From NCBI GenBank assembly GCA_037893225.1, contig JAZGUH010000155.1, positions 1,054,001-1,118,000 of the forward strand: a stretch of 64,000 nucleotides of DNA, read 5' to 3'. Source of the stretch: Hippasteria phrygiana (lineage: Eukaryota; Echinodermata; Asteroidea; Valvatida; Goniasteridae). Position numbers and translations under genes: made by a program. Shown in pieces: positions 44,970 to 55,106 of the stretch (position 1 is the stretch's first letter; each line of letters opens with the position of its first letter). The notes beneath the pieces are model-generated. The model ran no database searches. It was not told the origin of the DNA and saw nothing but the letters and a program-made list of their open reading frames with translations.

Positions 44970-46540
44970 TCATTACTTTACACCCTGTGAAATTGGAACG
45001 TCTTTGCTGACTTGAAGACCCACACCAACTTGAAGAAGACTCAAGACCGAGTCATTATTACCGTGGTTGAACATTGGAATTTTGATGTTGTCTTAACTTA
45101 ATTAGTATTAGACTTGTTTATCACTCATCCCAGTATAGACAGCTGGCCTAGTTTTGCGTAAATGAATTTGCTCACATGCATAGGCCTACATGTATATTCC
45201 TGGGTATGTTTTCTGAAAGTTCACTTTAGTGACTAACTAGGGTAAACATTTCCATTTATTTTTGCCCAACTAAGGCTATCCAACTGAGGCTATCCACCAC
45301 CTAAATTCATTTTATTCTGTAAAATTTGTTGTTGCCAATTATGCTACACTTTATTATGCATAATGCTTCAAGATTTAATCCTATGGCATAGGCTTATAGA
45401 AAGTTAATTTCAGCTTCTCATTACTTGATTAATAATCGCAGCATGTTAATTTATTTTTAATTTTTTGGATCACCTGTAGGTGTTTACTATTTTAGTTGCA
45501 TGTACATTGATTTATATATTTGAAGGAAATTGTCCTTGGCCAGTAAACAAAAAACAGGGTCTGTAAACTCTGATACATGTGTGTGTTATAGTGCATTGCC
45601 TCGACTGCACAGGCTGATTGAAACCATCTGTCATTACTTCATTACATGTCAAAACATTCACAAAGGTAGTAAGGGGATGGTGATACACATAGTTCATGTT
45701 TTTAAAGCCATGCTGGTTTTTTTCCCTGAATGGGAAAACAATCTTTGAGGAGGTGGAAGGTCAATAAACCAAACTTATTATTGGGGGGGGGGGGGGGGGG
45801 GGGGGGGGTAATACCACAGATCCAATGGATCATTAAATTATGGATGTATTGTGTCTTAATCGGTCTCCATTTCCCAAATATATTATAGTTTAAAGAAAGT
45901 GAATTTATGAGATTTAGATGCCAAGGGTCATTATTTGCGATAAGATCTATGTTCATGTGCAAAAAGTCCGGACAGATTCCTGTAAAAGCAGCCTGACGAT
46001 TCATGTTTACGTTTTACAGTACAACAGACTGACGTTGGACAAGTCAGATACTTTATAATAATTTTTCAGTTTCTAAGCAACAATCAACCAATCAAAAAAT
46101 TACTCTCGGAGGTCAACTTGGCGTATTAGCATAATGACACCACCCCCAGATCTTTCGCACACAGATATTCCAAGGCGTTAGACAAGCACAGACCGATTTG
46201 CATATTATTCACGTTGCCGCGTGAGGTCGCTGTTCGCGATTTTTTTCGCAATGAGAAGCTGCACTAGTAACCCAGGCGGTCCGAGAGTAGTCGAGGCTTG
46301 TTCATCATCACGGCCGCCACCGTCGAACGCCTTGACTAAGGCTAATGGTACTAGGGGAAGATACGCCAATAAACAATGTGGTAATGAAAGGGTTGAAAAA
46401 TCTTAAAATCAACAAGAAACCCAAGTTCCCTAAACGTACTTCAGATGGTAGCTCTTATATGCAACCTCATCTCGGTTCTGCTGACCGCGAAGCCTTTTTC
46501 GGGGAAAACGTCCGAGATTTGAATTGCTGCAATTTATAAA
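44970..46540. other. Intronic stretch, no exon seen
   Basis: AT-rich DNA of the minus-strand gene's last intron. It contains a pure G tract of about 27 bases at 45783-45809. A short plus-strand frame near 46251-46401 (Ser/Arg-rich) has no recognisable motif and I do not call it. Confidence 0.4.
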
Positions 46541-46569
46541 ACCAACCAACCAACCAACCAACCAACCAA
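46541..46569 (+). repeat. (ACCA)n microsatellite
   Basis: Seven consecutive copies of the tetranucleotide ACCA, ending in ATCAAATG. Confidence 0.9.
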
Positions 46570-46974
46570 TCAAATGCGTTATAGTATACACTTGTCTATC
46601 AACCCAAAGATTGCGAAATGTTCCTTGTCAGTTCATACAGTCACCTACGATACACATCTTCCCCATGCTGCTAATTAATTCCGAGATATAAAATTTCCTT
46701 TGTCTCTATGGTTATCTTTGTGCATTATGAAATAAATTATTTCATGTGGATGAGCGTAATCTTTGTTCCAAGACGTCATTAGCGGTGCAACGTATAGCGT
46801 ACACGGATCAGAGCCGTACAGTGCCCTCTACACGTACACGCAAGGCCAAATCGCCAAGGCCGTCTTGGCCCTTTCGTTGTTTCGCTTGCGAAATCACGAG
46901 CAGAAACTTTGTGTGTATTTGCATGCGCGCTGACGTAGAGTATGGAACGCCAAAGAGGCATTTAATGTGATCAT

Positions 46975-47260
46975 CGAATCGGTGGTGCACTTTCACGATC
47001 GGTGATGCACTTTCGCAATCGGCGATGCACTTTCGCAATCGGTGATGGACTTTTGCAATCGGTGAACTTTTGCGAGTGATGGACTTTTGCGAGTGATGGA
47101 CTTTTGCGAGTGATGGACTTTTGCGAGTGATGGACTTTTGCGAGTGATGGACTTTTGCGAGTGATGGACTTTTGCGAGTGATGGACTTTTTCACGTGATC
47201 GTTAATGGGGCGCGATCGGTGGTGGACTTTCACAATCGGTGATGGACTTTCGCTATAGGT
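46975..47260 (-). repeat. 17-bp minisatellite in the left arm
   Basis: About 7 tight units of GCGAGTGATGGACTTTT plus longer variants (GATCGGTGATGGACTTTCGC). The 169-codon minus-strand frame over it (KVHHSQKSITRKS repeats) is repeat-driven, not a gene. Confidence 0.9.
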
Positions 47261-48212
47261 GATGGACTGTGCGATGTGACGCTCAGAACGTGGAGGACTT
47301 TCAAAATACGGACTCATCGGTAGTATTGCGAATGCCTAAGTGATGGTTGTGAACGTTTAACCAATAAAAGGGTAAAAAGGGACCAGATTTCGTAGGAGTC
47401 AAAATGTCACGTGACACCGGAAACGTGTTTAAATCCAGCCAGCCTATCCGATTTGTTGAAGACTACCCACGTGACGGGCTCTCGACCAATAGGAACAGGT
47501 AAGCTGTCTCAGGTAGTTATGAATCAAAAGTTAATAATTCTTGCAATGTCCATACAATTTAATTTCTTTATGTCTTTTTTCAATTAGGCTGTGTAGGCCT
47601 ACATGTATAAATTGTGCATGCAGGAATTGAGGGCAGGGTATTATTTTGCATGTTTTTGACATTTTTGGGTCTCTGCGATATATGGGTTAATATCGGGATC
47701 TTGAGTATAAAAATTTCCTCTGAAGGTGACAATTGAGGAATACAGACAGCCTTGTTGATACATGTAAACAAAAATACCATGTTGTTCTTATTCATATAAG
47801 TGTTGTTTGAATTACATACACGTGCACAACACGCATGGAGCCCGTCATCAACATATTTCAGACTTTGAATTTGTCAGACTTTGAGGCTGACCGCTTTAAC
47901 TTTGTCAATGAGAATCTTTTCCACCATTTGCAAACATAAAAAAACAAAACTACTGAATTTTATGAAATACCTTACTTGACTGTATGTGAATAACAGTATC
48001 AAGCATCCTGTGAAATCACGGCACCTGGTGTGCTGTGGTTTTCAAGCAAAGTGGAATAAATTTCCAATGATTGCCAGCCGCGCCGGCAATTGTTGGAAAA
48101 ACCCGAGTATTTTCAAACACTGCCCCCAATTTATTATATTTATAGTATTACATTTAGTTCGTCCACATTTTATTGGCAATACAGTTACACATTCGTGAAT
48201 GGGTGCAAGCCA

Positions 48213-48297
48213 ACTATAGTCTGGTTTCCTAACCTGATAACTCCACAACGTCTATAAATTGCTCTGTGGGTTCGAGTCCCACCCGAGTCAGTGATTT
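48213..48297 (+). repeat. Degenerate tRNA-like sequence (SINE head)
   Basis: GGGTTCGAGTCCCACCCGAG is a strong B-box/T-arm with intact pairing, preceded by a weak A-box-like part (near CTGGTTTCCTAACCTGATAA). The rest does not fold as a tRNA. It lies in the single-copy centre of the 46757-50215 element. Confidence 0.45.
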
Positions 48298-49329
48298 TTT
48301 CGAAAGAATCCCTCGGGACAACACTGAGTTTACAGTGTAAATACACGTCGGTGAAGGGCCAAAATGTAATAGTAAATTTACATCTCCCGACGCAAAAATT
48401 CCATCTTAGGAAGCTATTTTTGCTTGGTTGTTCCAGCATCTACGAACACAAAACTCTAAAAGATCAGCATAACAATATATACTGTAAAATATAAATCCCC
48501 TATAACCCATATATTTTCAAGAATTACAGCAAAAGCAAATAGTGTATACTACCTTTAATTTAGCGGTGTAACAATCGATTTATTTTATTTTATTTTATTA
48601 ATTAATTAATTTTTTGGGGGTGCATGGTTGGGGATAATTATTTTACTGCCCACTCACTGCACCGTTTGCAAGATTCACTGTTAAGAATTACAGATGTTCA
48701 ATTTCAGAATGCCGGTAAGCCAGGGGCCTCAGTGGCGATTTATTACCGTTTTTACGAAAACTGACAAGACTGGCCCTCCAAAATAGGTACTTAGGTTGGT
48801 GCAATCAGTTAGCAATGAACTTTGCCCTGTCCGAGCACTAGTCCTCCTTCGCTGTGACCCGGCCCACTTCTGGGTCGGACGCGTTCTTTAATCATTTTAA
48901 TGGAAGTCCCCTGACACGTTTCCAGTTTATTTTTGTACTTTAATACAACTACCGCCTTGATGGGTTTAGGCAAAAGTAATTACAGTGCGCATTCTTTTAG
49001 CATTAGGGCGGCCACCACGGCATTTTACAAAAACAAATAAAGAAATTAAATTGTATGGACATTGCAAGAATTATTAACTTTTGATTCATAGCTACCTAAG
49101 ACAGCTTACCTGTTCCTATTGGTCGAGAGCCCGTCACGTGGGTAGTCTTCAACAAATCGGATAGGCTGGCTGGATTTAAACACGTTTCCGGTTTCACGTG
49201 AAATTTTGACTCCTACGAAATCTGGTCCCTTTTTACCCTTTTATTGGTCAAACGTTCACAATCATCACTTAGGCATTCGCAATACTACCGATGAGTCCGT
49301 ATTTTGAAAGTCCTCCACGTTCTGAGCGT

Positions 49330-49830
49330 CACATCGCACAGTCCATCACCTATAGCGAAAGTCCATCACCGATTGTGAAAGTCCACCACCGATCGCGCCC
49401 CATTAGCGATCACGTGCAAAAGTCCATCACCACTAACGAAAGTCCACCACCGATAGCGAAAGTCCATCAACGATCGTGAATATGCATCACCGATCACGCC
49501 CCATCAACGATCACGTGCAAAAGTCCATCACCGATAGCGAAAGTCCATCACCGATCGTGAATATGCATCACCGATCACGCCCCATCAACGATCACGTGAA
49601 AAAGTCCATCACTCGCAAAAGTCCATCACTCGCAAAAGTCCATCACTCGCAAAAGTCCATCACTCGCAAAAGTCCATCACTCGCAAAAGTCCATCACTCG
49701 CAAAAGTCCATCACTCGCAAAAGTCCATCACTCGCAAAAGTCCATCACTCGCAAAAGTCCATCACTCGCAAAAGTTCACCGATTGCAAAAGTCCATCACC
49801 GATTGCGAAAGTGCACCACCGATTCGATGA
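49330..49830 (+). repeat. 17-bp minisatellite in the right arm
   Basis: About 10 tight units of AAAAGTCCATCACTCGC (49600-49775), preceded by a duplicated block of about 85 bases (ATGCATCACCGATCACGCCC occurs twice). The arm has more units than its partner at 46975-47260, so the arrays have changed length independently since duplication. Confidence 0.9.
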
Positions 49831-50333
49831 TCACATTAAATGCCTCTTTGGCGTTCCATAGTAGAGTGCATATAATCGCGTGACCTACATTGCATGCATT
49901 GTATAATCGCTGACTCACTGGTCTAGTTTCCCCGTGCCATACAGCTTGAGGTACCCATGTACGTACGTATGTTACCTGACTAGCCAGCTAATTACTAAAA
50001 CATGATTTCCTCCATAAGATCCAGTGCGCAAGCGCCATTATTCTTTTGACCTGCCTGTAAATTATGCATACAGGTCGCACGCACCTACGATACGAAAGGG
50101 CCAAGACGTCCTTATCGATTTGGCCTTGGCGTGCGTGTGTAGAGGGCGCTGTACGGCTCTGATCAGTGCGCCGCGCTACGTCGCATCGCTAAGGACGTCT
50201 TGGAACCAAGACTAGGATGAGCGCAGCATGAAACTAAAACTTTGAATCCAATCAATGACCCATGAGCACATATCCATGTCAGGAGGGTTAATCATTTAAC
50301 AAGACAAGAAATACAGCAACCTTGAATGCTTAC

Positions 50334-50411
50334 CGGTGGTTGGTGGTGAAGCTGTTGCATGGGCATTGGTGGCACCTGACGACTGTACTCTCGCATGTAA
50401 TCAGAGTAGGA
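50334..50411 (-). CDS. Internal exon of the unidentified minus-strand gene
   Basis: The minus-strand acceptor CTGATCTTTAG precedes 78 bases (26 codons, phase 0 at both ends) and the donor gtaagc. The peptide is SYSDYMREYSRQ, then VPPMPMQQLHHQPP. Tyr- and Gln/Pro-rich text suggests a flexible tail with possible tyrosine phosphorylation sites; this is inference. It joins in frame to 52005-52047 upstream and 39972-40163 downstream. Confidence 0.7.
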
Positions 50412-50517
50412 CTAAAGATCAGGAATAAAAACAAAATCTTTCTTGAAAGAAAAAGTCAAAGTTCTACTGGAGATGAGCACAATTGAAAATTGTTCAATGT
50501 TGGAGACCGCCAATATA

Positions 50518-50640
50518 GGGCAAGATAGCTCAGTTGGTAGAGCGCCGGTACTGTATTCCGGAGGTGCCAAGTTCGAATCCCGCTCCTGCCAGTTTCTTTG
50601 TTCACTTTGAAAATGTATTCAAATTTATCTAGTCAGTTTC
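50518..50640 (+). repeat. tRNA-derived SINE, copy C
   Basis: GGGCAAGATAGCTCAGTTGG (A box) and GTTCGAATCC (B box) are followed by TTTCTTTGTTCACTTTGAAA and AGTCAGTTTCC, as in copies A and B near 16.7-17.0 kb. The loop that would hold an anticodon reads ACTGTAT, so a tRNA-Thr(TGT)-like ancestor is possible; the stems are degenerate. Confidence 0.8.
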
Positions 50641-50752
50641 CCTTGTTTATTGTTTGACAAATTTTTCAATTTTGCAAACTTACGATACAGCATTGGCGTA
50701 GCTGACATAACAGTTGCAGGCAGTGTTTGTACTTTGCTTTATTCAACATATA

Positions 50753-51127
50753 TGACCGGCTTTGCAAAAAGGGGTATTATGTCGGAACATTTGAAAAATG
50801 AGTTATACACATAGTTGCATTTGTCACATCCTGAGCTTTAATTTGGTGTAGGTTTGACTCCTGTGGCATTTTGTGTTCTCGAGATATCTTGACATTTTGT
50901 ACACTCCTATTAAACACAAAATGTGCACAGAAATGAGACATTTATTTTTGGATCTGTATTCATCAATATCAATGTTTCTGAAAATAAATTCTGAAAATAT
51001 AGATATAACAAAAGCCAAAAAAAAAAAATCAATTATGTGAAGATTTTTTTGCCCTCTTCACATAGAACAACCCTGTGTGTGTGTGTGTTCACATAATGCG
51101 GCATAATACCTTTTTTTTGTAGAGCGA
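50753..51127. mobile_element. MITE with AAAAAGGGGTATTATGTCGG ends
   Basis: GACCGGCTTTGC plus AAAAAGGGGTATTATGTCGG on the left is matched in inverted form by GCGGCATAATACC plus TTTTTTTTGTAGAGCGAGTC on the right. A left-end copy lies at 29243-29296, next to the mariner-like element. Confidence 0.75.
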
Positions 51128-51346
51128 GTCACATATACATGAATACATTTGTGAAAGTTTGAGCTCAATCCATCACCCAAGTCACAAACAATAGTGAAAA
51201 ATGTTTTAACAGTGACTTTATGCACATCCATATGCATGTGAAGCGAGCTATGGTATTTTTTGAGGTCCTCAAATACAATTTTCTTGAAGATGAGAGAAAC
51301 ATGAATACTTTTCAAGAGTGGTACCGGTGCCATGTTCATAAACCAG

Positions 51347-51855
51347 TGTTGTAACCAAGTAATTTTTCTCAAGTCAAGTCAAGTCATAAGTCAAATTTTC
51401 CCAAGTCAAGTCCCAAGTCAATTTTTCCAAGTCAAGTCAAGTCCCAAGTCAATTTTGTTCAATTGTTAGTAAATAAAAATTCCAATGACAAAATGACAAA
51501 TGCATAGGCTAGCCATGCATGCACTGTACAAAATCAACCTGGTGTGCCATTTCGACAATTCTCTATGCAGCTCGGCCAGCGCTGCGGCCCTGCATACGTA
51601 CTGGACACCCAGCTTTCTGTATGCGCTATAGGCTTGTTTATTAACTGATACCTGTATGTTTGTGCTTATTTTAACAGAAGTGTTAATGTCAGCAAGTCAA
51701 ATTTATTCAAGTCAAGTCGAGTCACAAGTCATGTTCTTTCAAGTCAAGTCCCAAGTAATTTTTTTTCCAAGTAAAGTCAAGTCTCAAGTCCAAAAAATTG
51801 CGACTTGAGTCCGAGTCAGCAAGTCAAGTCAACAAGGCCGTCATAAACAGTAAGC
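51347..51855. repeat. AAGTC-repeat element
   Basis: Two blocks of AAGTCAAGTC-like pentamer repeats (about 51366-51460 and 51693-51838) flank about 230 unique bases. Because AAGTC/GACTT words occur with an inverted ACTTGAGTCCGAGTC near the right end, it is probably a DNA transposon with pentamer-rich ends. Boundaries are uncertain. Confidence 0.5.
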
Positions 51856-52004
51856 TTTCAGATTGAAACTTTCCTTTTACTCTTCATCATTACCAAAGCT
51901 ATATCATACTTTTAAAAAGAATCTCAAATTCTAAAAAAAACTTTTTCTGAACAAGGCTCTCAAAACATTGTTCAATATTTATAGAAAGACACAAAAAAGC
52001 TTAC

Positions 52005-52047
52005 TCCGTTCATCACCACATCTCTTAGGACTTCCGAGTAGTGTGGC
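52005..52047 (-). CDS. Small internal exon of the unidentified minus-strand gene
   Basis: The minus-strand acceptor TGTTTCAG precedes 43 bases and the donor gtaagc. In the frame that continues into the next exon (one base completing a codon, then 14 codons) it reads PHYSEVLRDVVMNG. The alternative open frame would hit a stop in the next exon, so the phase is fixed. PHYSEV has the look of a tyrosine motif. Confidence 0.65.
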
Positions 52048-52132
52048 CTGAAACATCAAACAATAAAGATGGTTTTTAAAACCAAAACGAACAGACGCAC
52101 CACACGATTTGTGAGGTGTGAACGGTACTTAC

Positions 52133-52172
52133 GGTACATTTGCAAATCTATTCGGTCCCTCTATCTGGACTG
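52133..52172 (-). CDS. Upstream exon of the unidentified minus-strand gene (5' limit uncertain)
   Basis: On the minus strand a frame reading VQIEGPNRFANV ends in two bases (CC) before the strong donor gtaagt. CC plus the first base of the exon at 52047 gives a Pro codon and continues in frame. A stop in this frame lies just upstream (TAA in GGAAATAAAGG), so the exon must begin after it, at one of several AG sites; the acceptor tract is weak. Its 5' partner may lie beyond 57 kb or outside the window. Confidence 0.5.
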
Positions 52173-52277
52173 GTTTCCTTTATTTCCAACAAGTGAGTAG
52201 AGCGAACGTAAACGGCAACCAGGATTCGAAATTCGTAATCTGGGGGCCAAGGCCATTTTGGCCTTCGTGACGTCAAA

Positions 52278-52341
52278 ATTTCCTGAGCACCAATGCCACT
52301 AATGAAGGCACCAAGGCCACTAATGAAGGCACCAAGGCCAA
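52278..52341 (-). repeat. 21-bp direct repeat
   Basis: GCCACTAATGAAGGCACCAA occurs twice in tandem, with partial copies on both sides. The minus-strand GLGAFISG repeats are its translation. Confidence 0.8.
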
Positions 52342-52748
52342 TGACAAAAATTGATAAGAGCACGAAGGCCAGATGAAGGTCTTGCTTGCATACTGGTTTA
52401 TTTGTACAATTAGTCTCTAAAGGCAGTGAGCGAAACTTTTAGACATGTGGAAGGTGCCAAGAAACAATGAAAACTGAGCTTACGGCTTGCGTATTTGTTA
52501 TTTTAACCACTTAGAAATTAAAGAGTAAGGAATGCGTAGCACTGTTCAATGCGTTGCTTTAATATCTTCAGCACACCCATCGATCAATATTAATAAAAAA
52601 TGATTCATATTAATAAAAACATTGAGTTTGTCGCGGTTTTTCTTTTGTTAGTCAATTGTATCACATTGCTAATTAAATGACAAATATGATCAGCATAATT
52701 TGCTAATCATTTGTTTTCCTTATTTCCATCACTGCCTGAACTTGTAAG

Positions 52749-52890
52749 TTGTATAGTCACGGAGAAAACACGGCCCGTGCCGGGCATGCCGCGCGACGGC
52801 ATGAGTGGTTTCACCGTGCGTTGCCGCCATCTTCACCGGCCAAGTTGCGTTCATGCCCCGCACGGGCCATTCGGGAAATCACGGTGCGCT
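52749..52890. repeat. GC-rich foldback repeat
   Basis: GGCCCGTGCCGGGCATG (52771-52787) is inverted at 52852-52868 (CATGCCCCGCACGGGCC). Looser pairing continues outward (TCACGGAGAAAACAC against TCGGGAAATCACGGTG). CpG density is high, which could also mark a promoter. No exon could be fixed. Confidence 0.55.
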
Positions 52891-53512
52891 ATATCGCTGG
52901 CGGAAAAAGCGTCAACATTGTCGAACTCCTTTTCCAAGTCACCCAGTAAAAATGAGTTTGGTTCCGTGGGGCAGAAATGAGTCTTATCATTATTCATGTC
53001 ATTCTTGCACTTAATAGCCGACTTGTCGAGTTCAATTTGCCTGGAACGTTGTAATTAATTAAGCGATGCGAGGCCTAAATTGTTGAATATATCGCAAACA
53101 GAAAACGCTTCGGTTTCCACGTGTCGTGTCATCAATGCACGTACATCGCATCGCGCAGCACACATGCACTATGTACGATCGTTTGCGAATTGCACGCACT
53201 GAGATCAGTGATTGCACGAGGGGAGTTCGTTGTGTAAAGTTGAACAGGCAACACTACTCCCTCTGGATCATCGCTAAACCGCACACATGGCTTAGCCGGC
53301 TTTGGGGGGGTTCGGGTTACTGTATGTAGTAAGAGCTATGGCTAAAGCTAGCCGCGGATTCGGCCGCGGATTCAGAGCTTGTTTTTAGGCTGTGACTGGT
53401 TCCCGCCCCAGTGAGAAAGAAGAAAAATAATGCACGGACGGGAACCAGTCTGCTTGGGGAATCGAGGTTTTGTGAAGGTTTTTACATGGGACGCACGGGC
53501 CCGGCTAGTCTT

Positions 53513-53629
53513 GGTTCAAGACGTTACTGTCTGATACTTGTCATCAACAGAGGGCGCAATTTACAGGCTGTCACCGGCAGGCGTGCTTGCTTGCGATCAA
53601 TCACGGATGTACAGTAACGTCTTGGATAT
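53513..53629. mobile_element. Partial TAGTCTTGG-family element
   Basis: It starts TAGTCTTGGTTCAAGACGTT plus ACTGT and has the inverted ACAGTAACGTCTTGGAT at the other side. The last bases of the right end (AACCAAGACTA) are missing, and no 9-bp duplication could be matched, so this copy is truncated. Confidence 0.7.
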
Positions 53630-53914
53630 TCTTACTTTTGAGGGCGGGACCCGACTATGGAAATCGTGGCTAAACATGCATCATTCATATCACGTGACTG
53701 GTCTGACCTCCATGGTTTGACCGATTGCCCCAATTATGCATTATGAAAGTTGAGGGCGCTCTTGATGGAATGACACGATCATCAATCTAGCTCCGTTAAA
53801 GTTGTACCAAATCACCAAGAAAAATCGCCTTAAATCTGTATAATTCCTTGCCATCGGCTAAATTCCAGAAGGAGAGTTGCTAGCTTGTGATCTTGGCCAA
53901 TATTGGTTGCAAAT

Positions 53915-54762
53915 ATGCCTCCCAGAAGAGATAAAAAACATCAGGTTTTGACTGAATCAACCTCCTCGTCTGAGGCTGCGTATGTTGAGTCAACCGCTGC
54001 ACATGCACTCGATGTGAGTACACAAGATAACAATGTAGCCCTGTCTGCAGAAAGCCCCCCACTAGTTGCACTACGAAGTGAAATTCGAGATATGAAATCT
54101 GGAATTGAGGGGAAACTTGACCTTATAATTTCCAATCAACAATCCCCCCTACGCCGGATGGACGACATTGAATATCGTCATACAGAGATTGAAAAATCTG
54201 TCACATACACCTCAGAGACCATCGAAGAAGTCGGGGTACAAAGCAAAAATCAGCAATCCAAGCTGGCTAAAATGACCATCGAACTCGAAAACGCCGAAAG
54301 AAAAATCACCCGACTGGAGGATACTACTATTATACTTGAACGCTACTCCAGGAGCTACAACCTACGGTTTGGAGGGATCGCTGAACTCCCCAATGAACCA
54401 TCAAACTATGCCTATGACAAAATCAAACAAATACTGAAGGAGAAATGCAATCTAAAGCCGGAAATAGAAAATGCGCATCGCGCTCTGGACGTCCAGTTAA
54501 AGGCAAGACCCGTCACATCCTAGCCAAGTTTTTATATCGACCAGAACGTCATGAGGTGTTACTTAGATCCAAAGCAGTCCTGTCCAGTTGTGGTATCTTT
54601 ATGATCAAAGATCTTCCTGCGGCTGACCTCGCCAAAAAGAAAAGCTTAAAGGAGGTGATGCACAAGGCATACGTGGCTGGAAAGAAACCGGCATTCCGAA
54701 ATGGGCAACTGTTCATTGATGGTCATAGATACAGTCCCCAGCCTACCTCCAGGACTGATTGA
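53915..54762 (+). pseudogene. LINE ORF1 (L1-ORF1p-like RNA-binding protein), frameshifted
   Basis: The ATG at 53915 (MPPRRDKK) opens about 200 codons with a Ser-rich start, a coiled-coil-like middle (about residues 50-145, heptads in KLAKMTIELENAERKITRLE) and RSYNLRFGGIAE, the start of an RRM-like domain. Near 54500 the frame must shift to continue as HILAKFLYRPERHEVLLRSK and PAFRNGQLFIDGHRYSP, the C-terminal domain of L1-type ORF1 proteins. The ORF1 product binds element RNA as a trimer in related elements. One frameshift makes this copy inactive. Confidence 0.75.
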
Positions 54763-54976
54763 CATGGATACAATTGAATTTACTTGGTGTAAAGTATGAT
54801 GGTCAATTCTTTAACCATACGGAGCATCTTGATGTCGTGTCCTTTCAATGTAACTGTCATCCCCTCTTGTTAGTATAGTTTTTGTTTCTGTCCAGTTTTA
54901 TGTATACATGTATATCCTGTCTGTTGTTTTGTTCTTGATGTTTGTAGTTCCCTGTTTAGTAATTAGTAATTAATCA

Positions 54977-55090
54977 ATGCCATTTAGATTTCCATGTAAT
55001 GTTTGTAGTAACCCGGTAAGAAACCATCAAAATGCTATTTTATGTGATTCTTGTAATTATTGGACCCATCTGAATTGTACGGAATTATAA
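54977..55090 (+). pseudogene. LINE ORF2 N-terminus with PHD-like zinc finger
   Basis: The ATG at 54977 opens 37 codons, MPFRFPCNVCSNPVR and then ILCDSCNYWTHLNC. The Cys/His spacing (CxxC, CDxC, W.H..C) is that of a PHD finger, which some L2/CR1-group elements carry at the start of ORF2. A stop follows. The AP-endonuclease domain that should come next is absent: only 16 bases separate this stop from the reverse-transcriptase frame. An internal deletion of the endonuclease is the simplest reading. Confidence 0.65.
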
Positions 55091-55106
55091 GCTCTATCAC
55101 AGATAC

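Larger units (their letters stand above)
46757..50215. mobile_element. TAGTCTTGG-family foldback element, 3459 bp, exact 9-bp TSD
   Basis: The left end TAATCTTTGTTCCAAGACGT and the right end ACGTCTTGGAACCAAGACTA are inverted copies. The nine bases ggatgagcg stand directly outside (46748-46756 and 50216-50224). The arms, about 46757-47575 and 49030-50215, are inverted copies with gaps and enclose about 1.45 kb of single-copy DNA. Each arm contains a minisatellite (about 46975-47260 and 49330-49830). Long arms and 9-bp duplications recall Mutator-like foldback elements. No transposase frame was found in the centre. Confidence 0.9.

Noticed and set aside
46808..47317. 169-codon minus-strand open frame
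   Set aside because: It is the translation of the 17-bp minisatellite; the mirror array at 49291-49883 gives the same peptides.
49600..49775. CRISPR-like array
   Set aside because: The units are contiguous with no unique spacers, in a eukaryotic foldback element; it is a minisatellite.
50518..50591. Functional tRNA gene
   Set aside because: The A and B boxes are good, but the acceptor and T stems mismatch, and two sister copies with a shared 3' body show it is a SINE.
52749..52980. Possible paired-box-like or other conserved exon in the CpG-rich block
   Set aside because: Three frames are open, but none shows a real motif; the block is a GC-rich foldback repeat.
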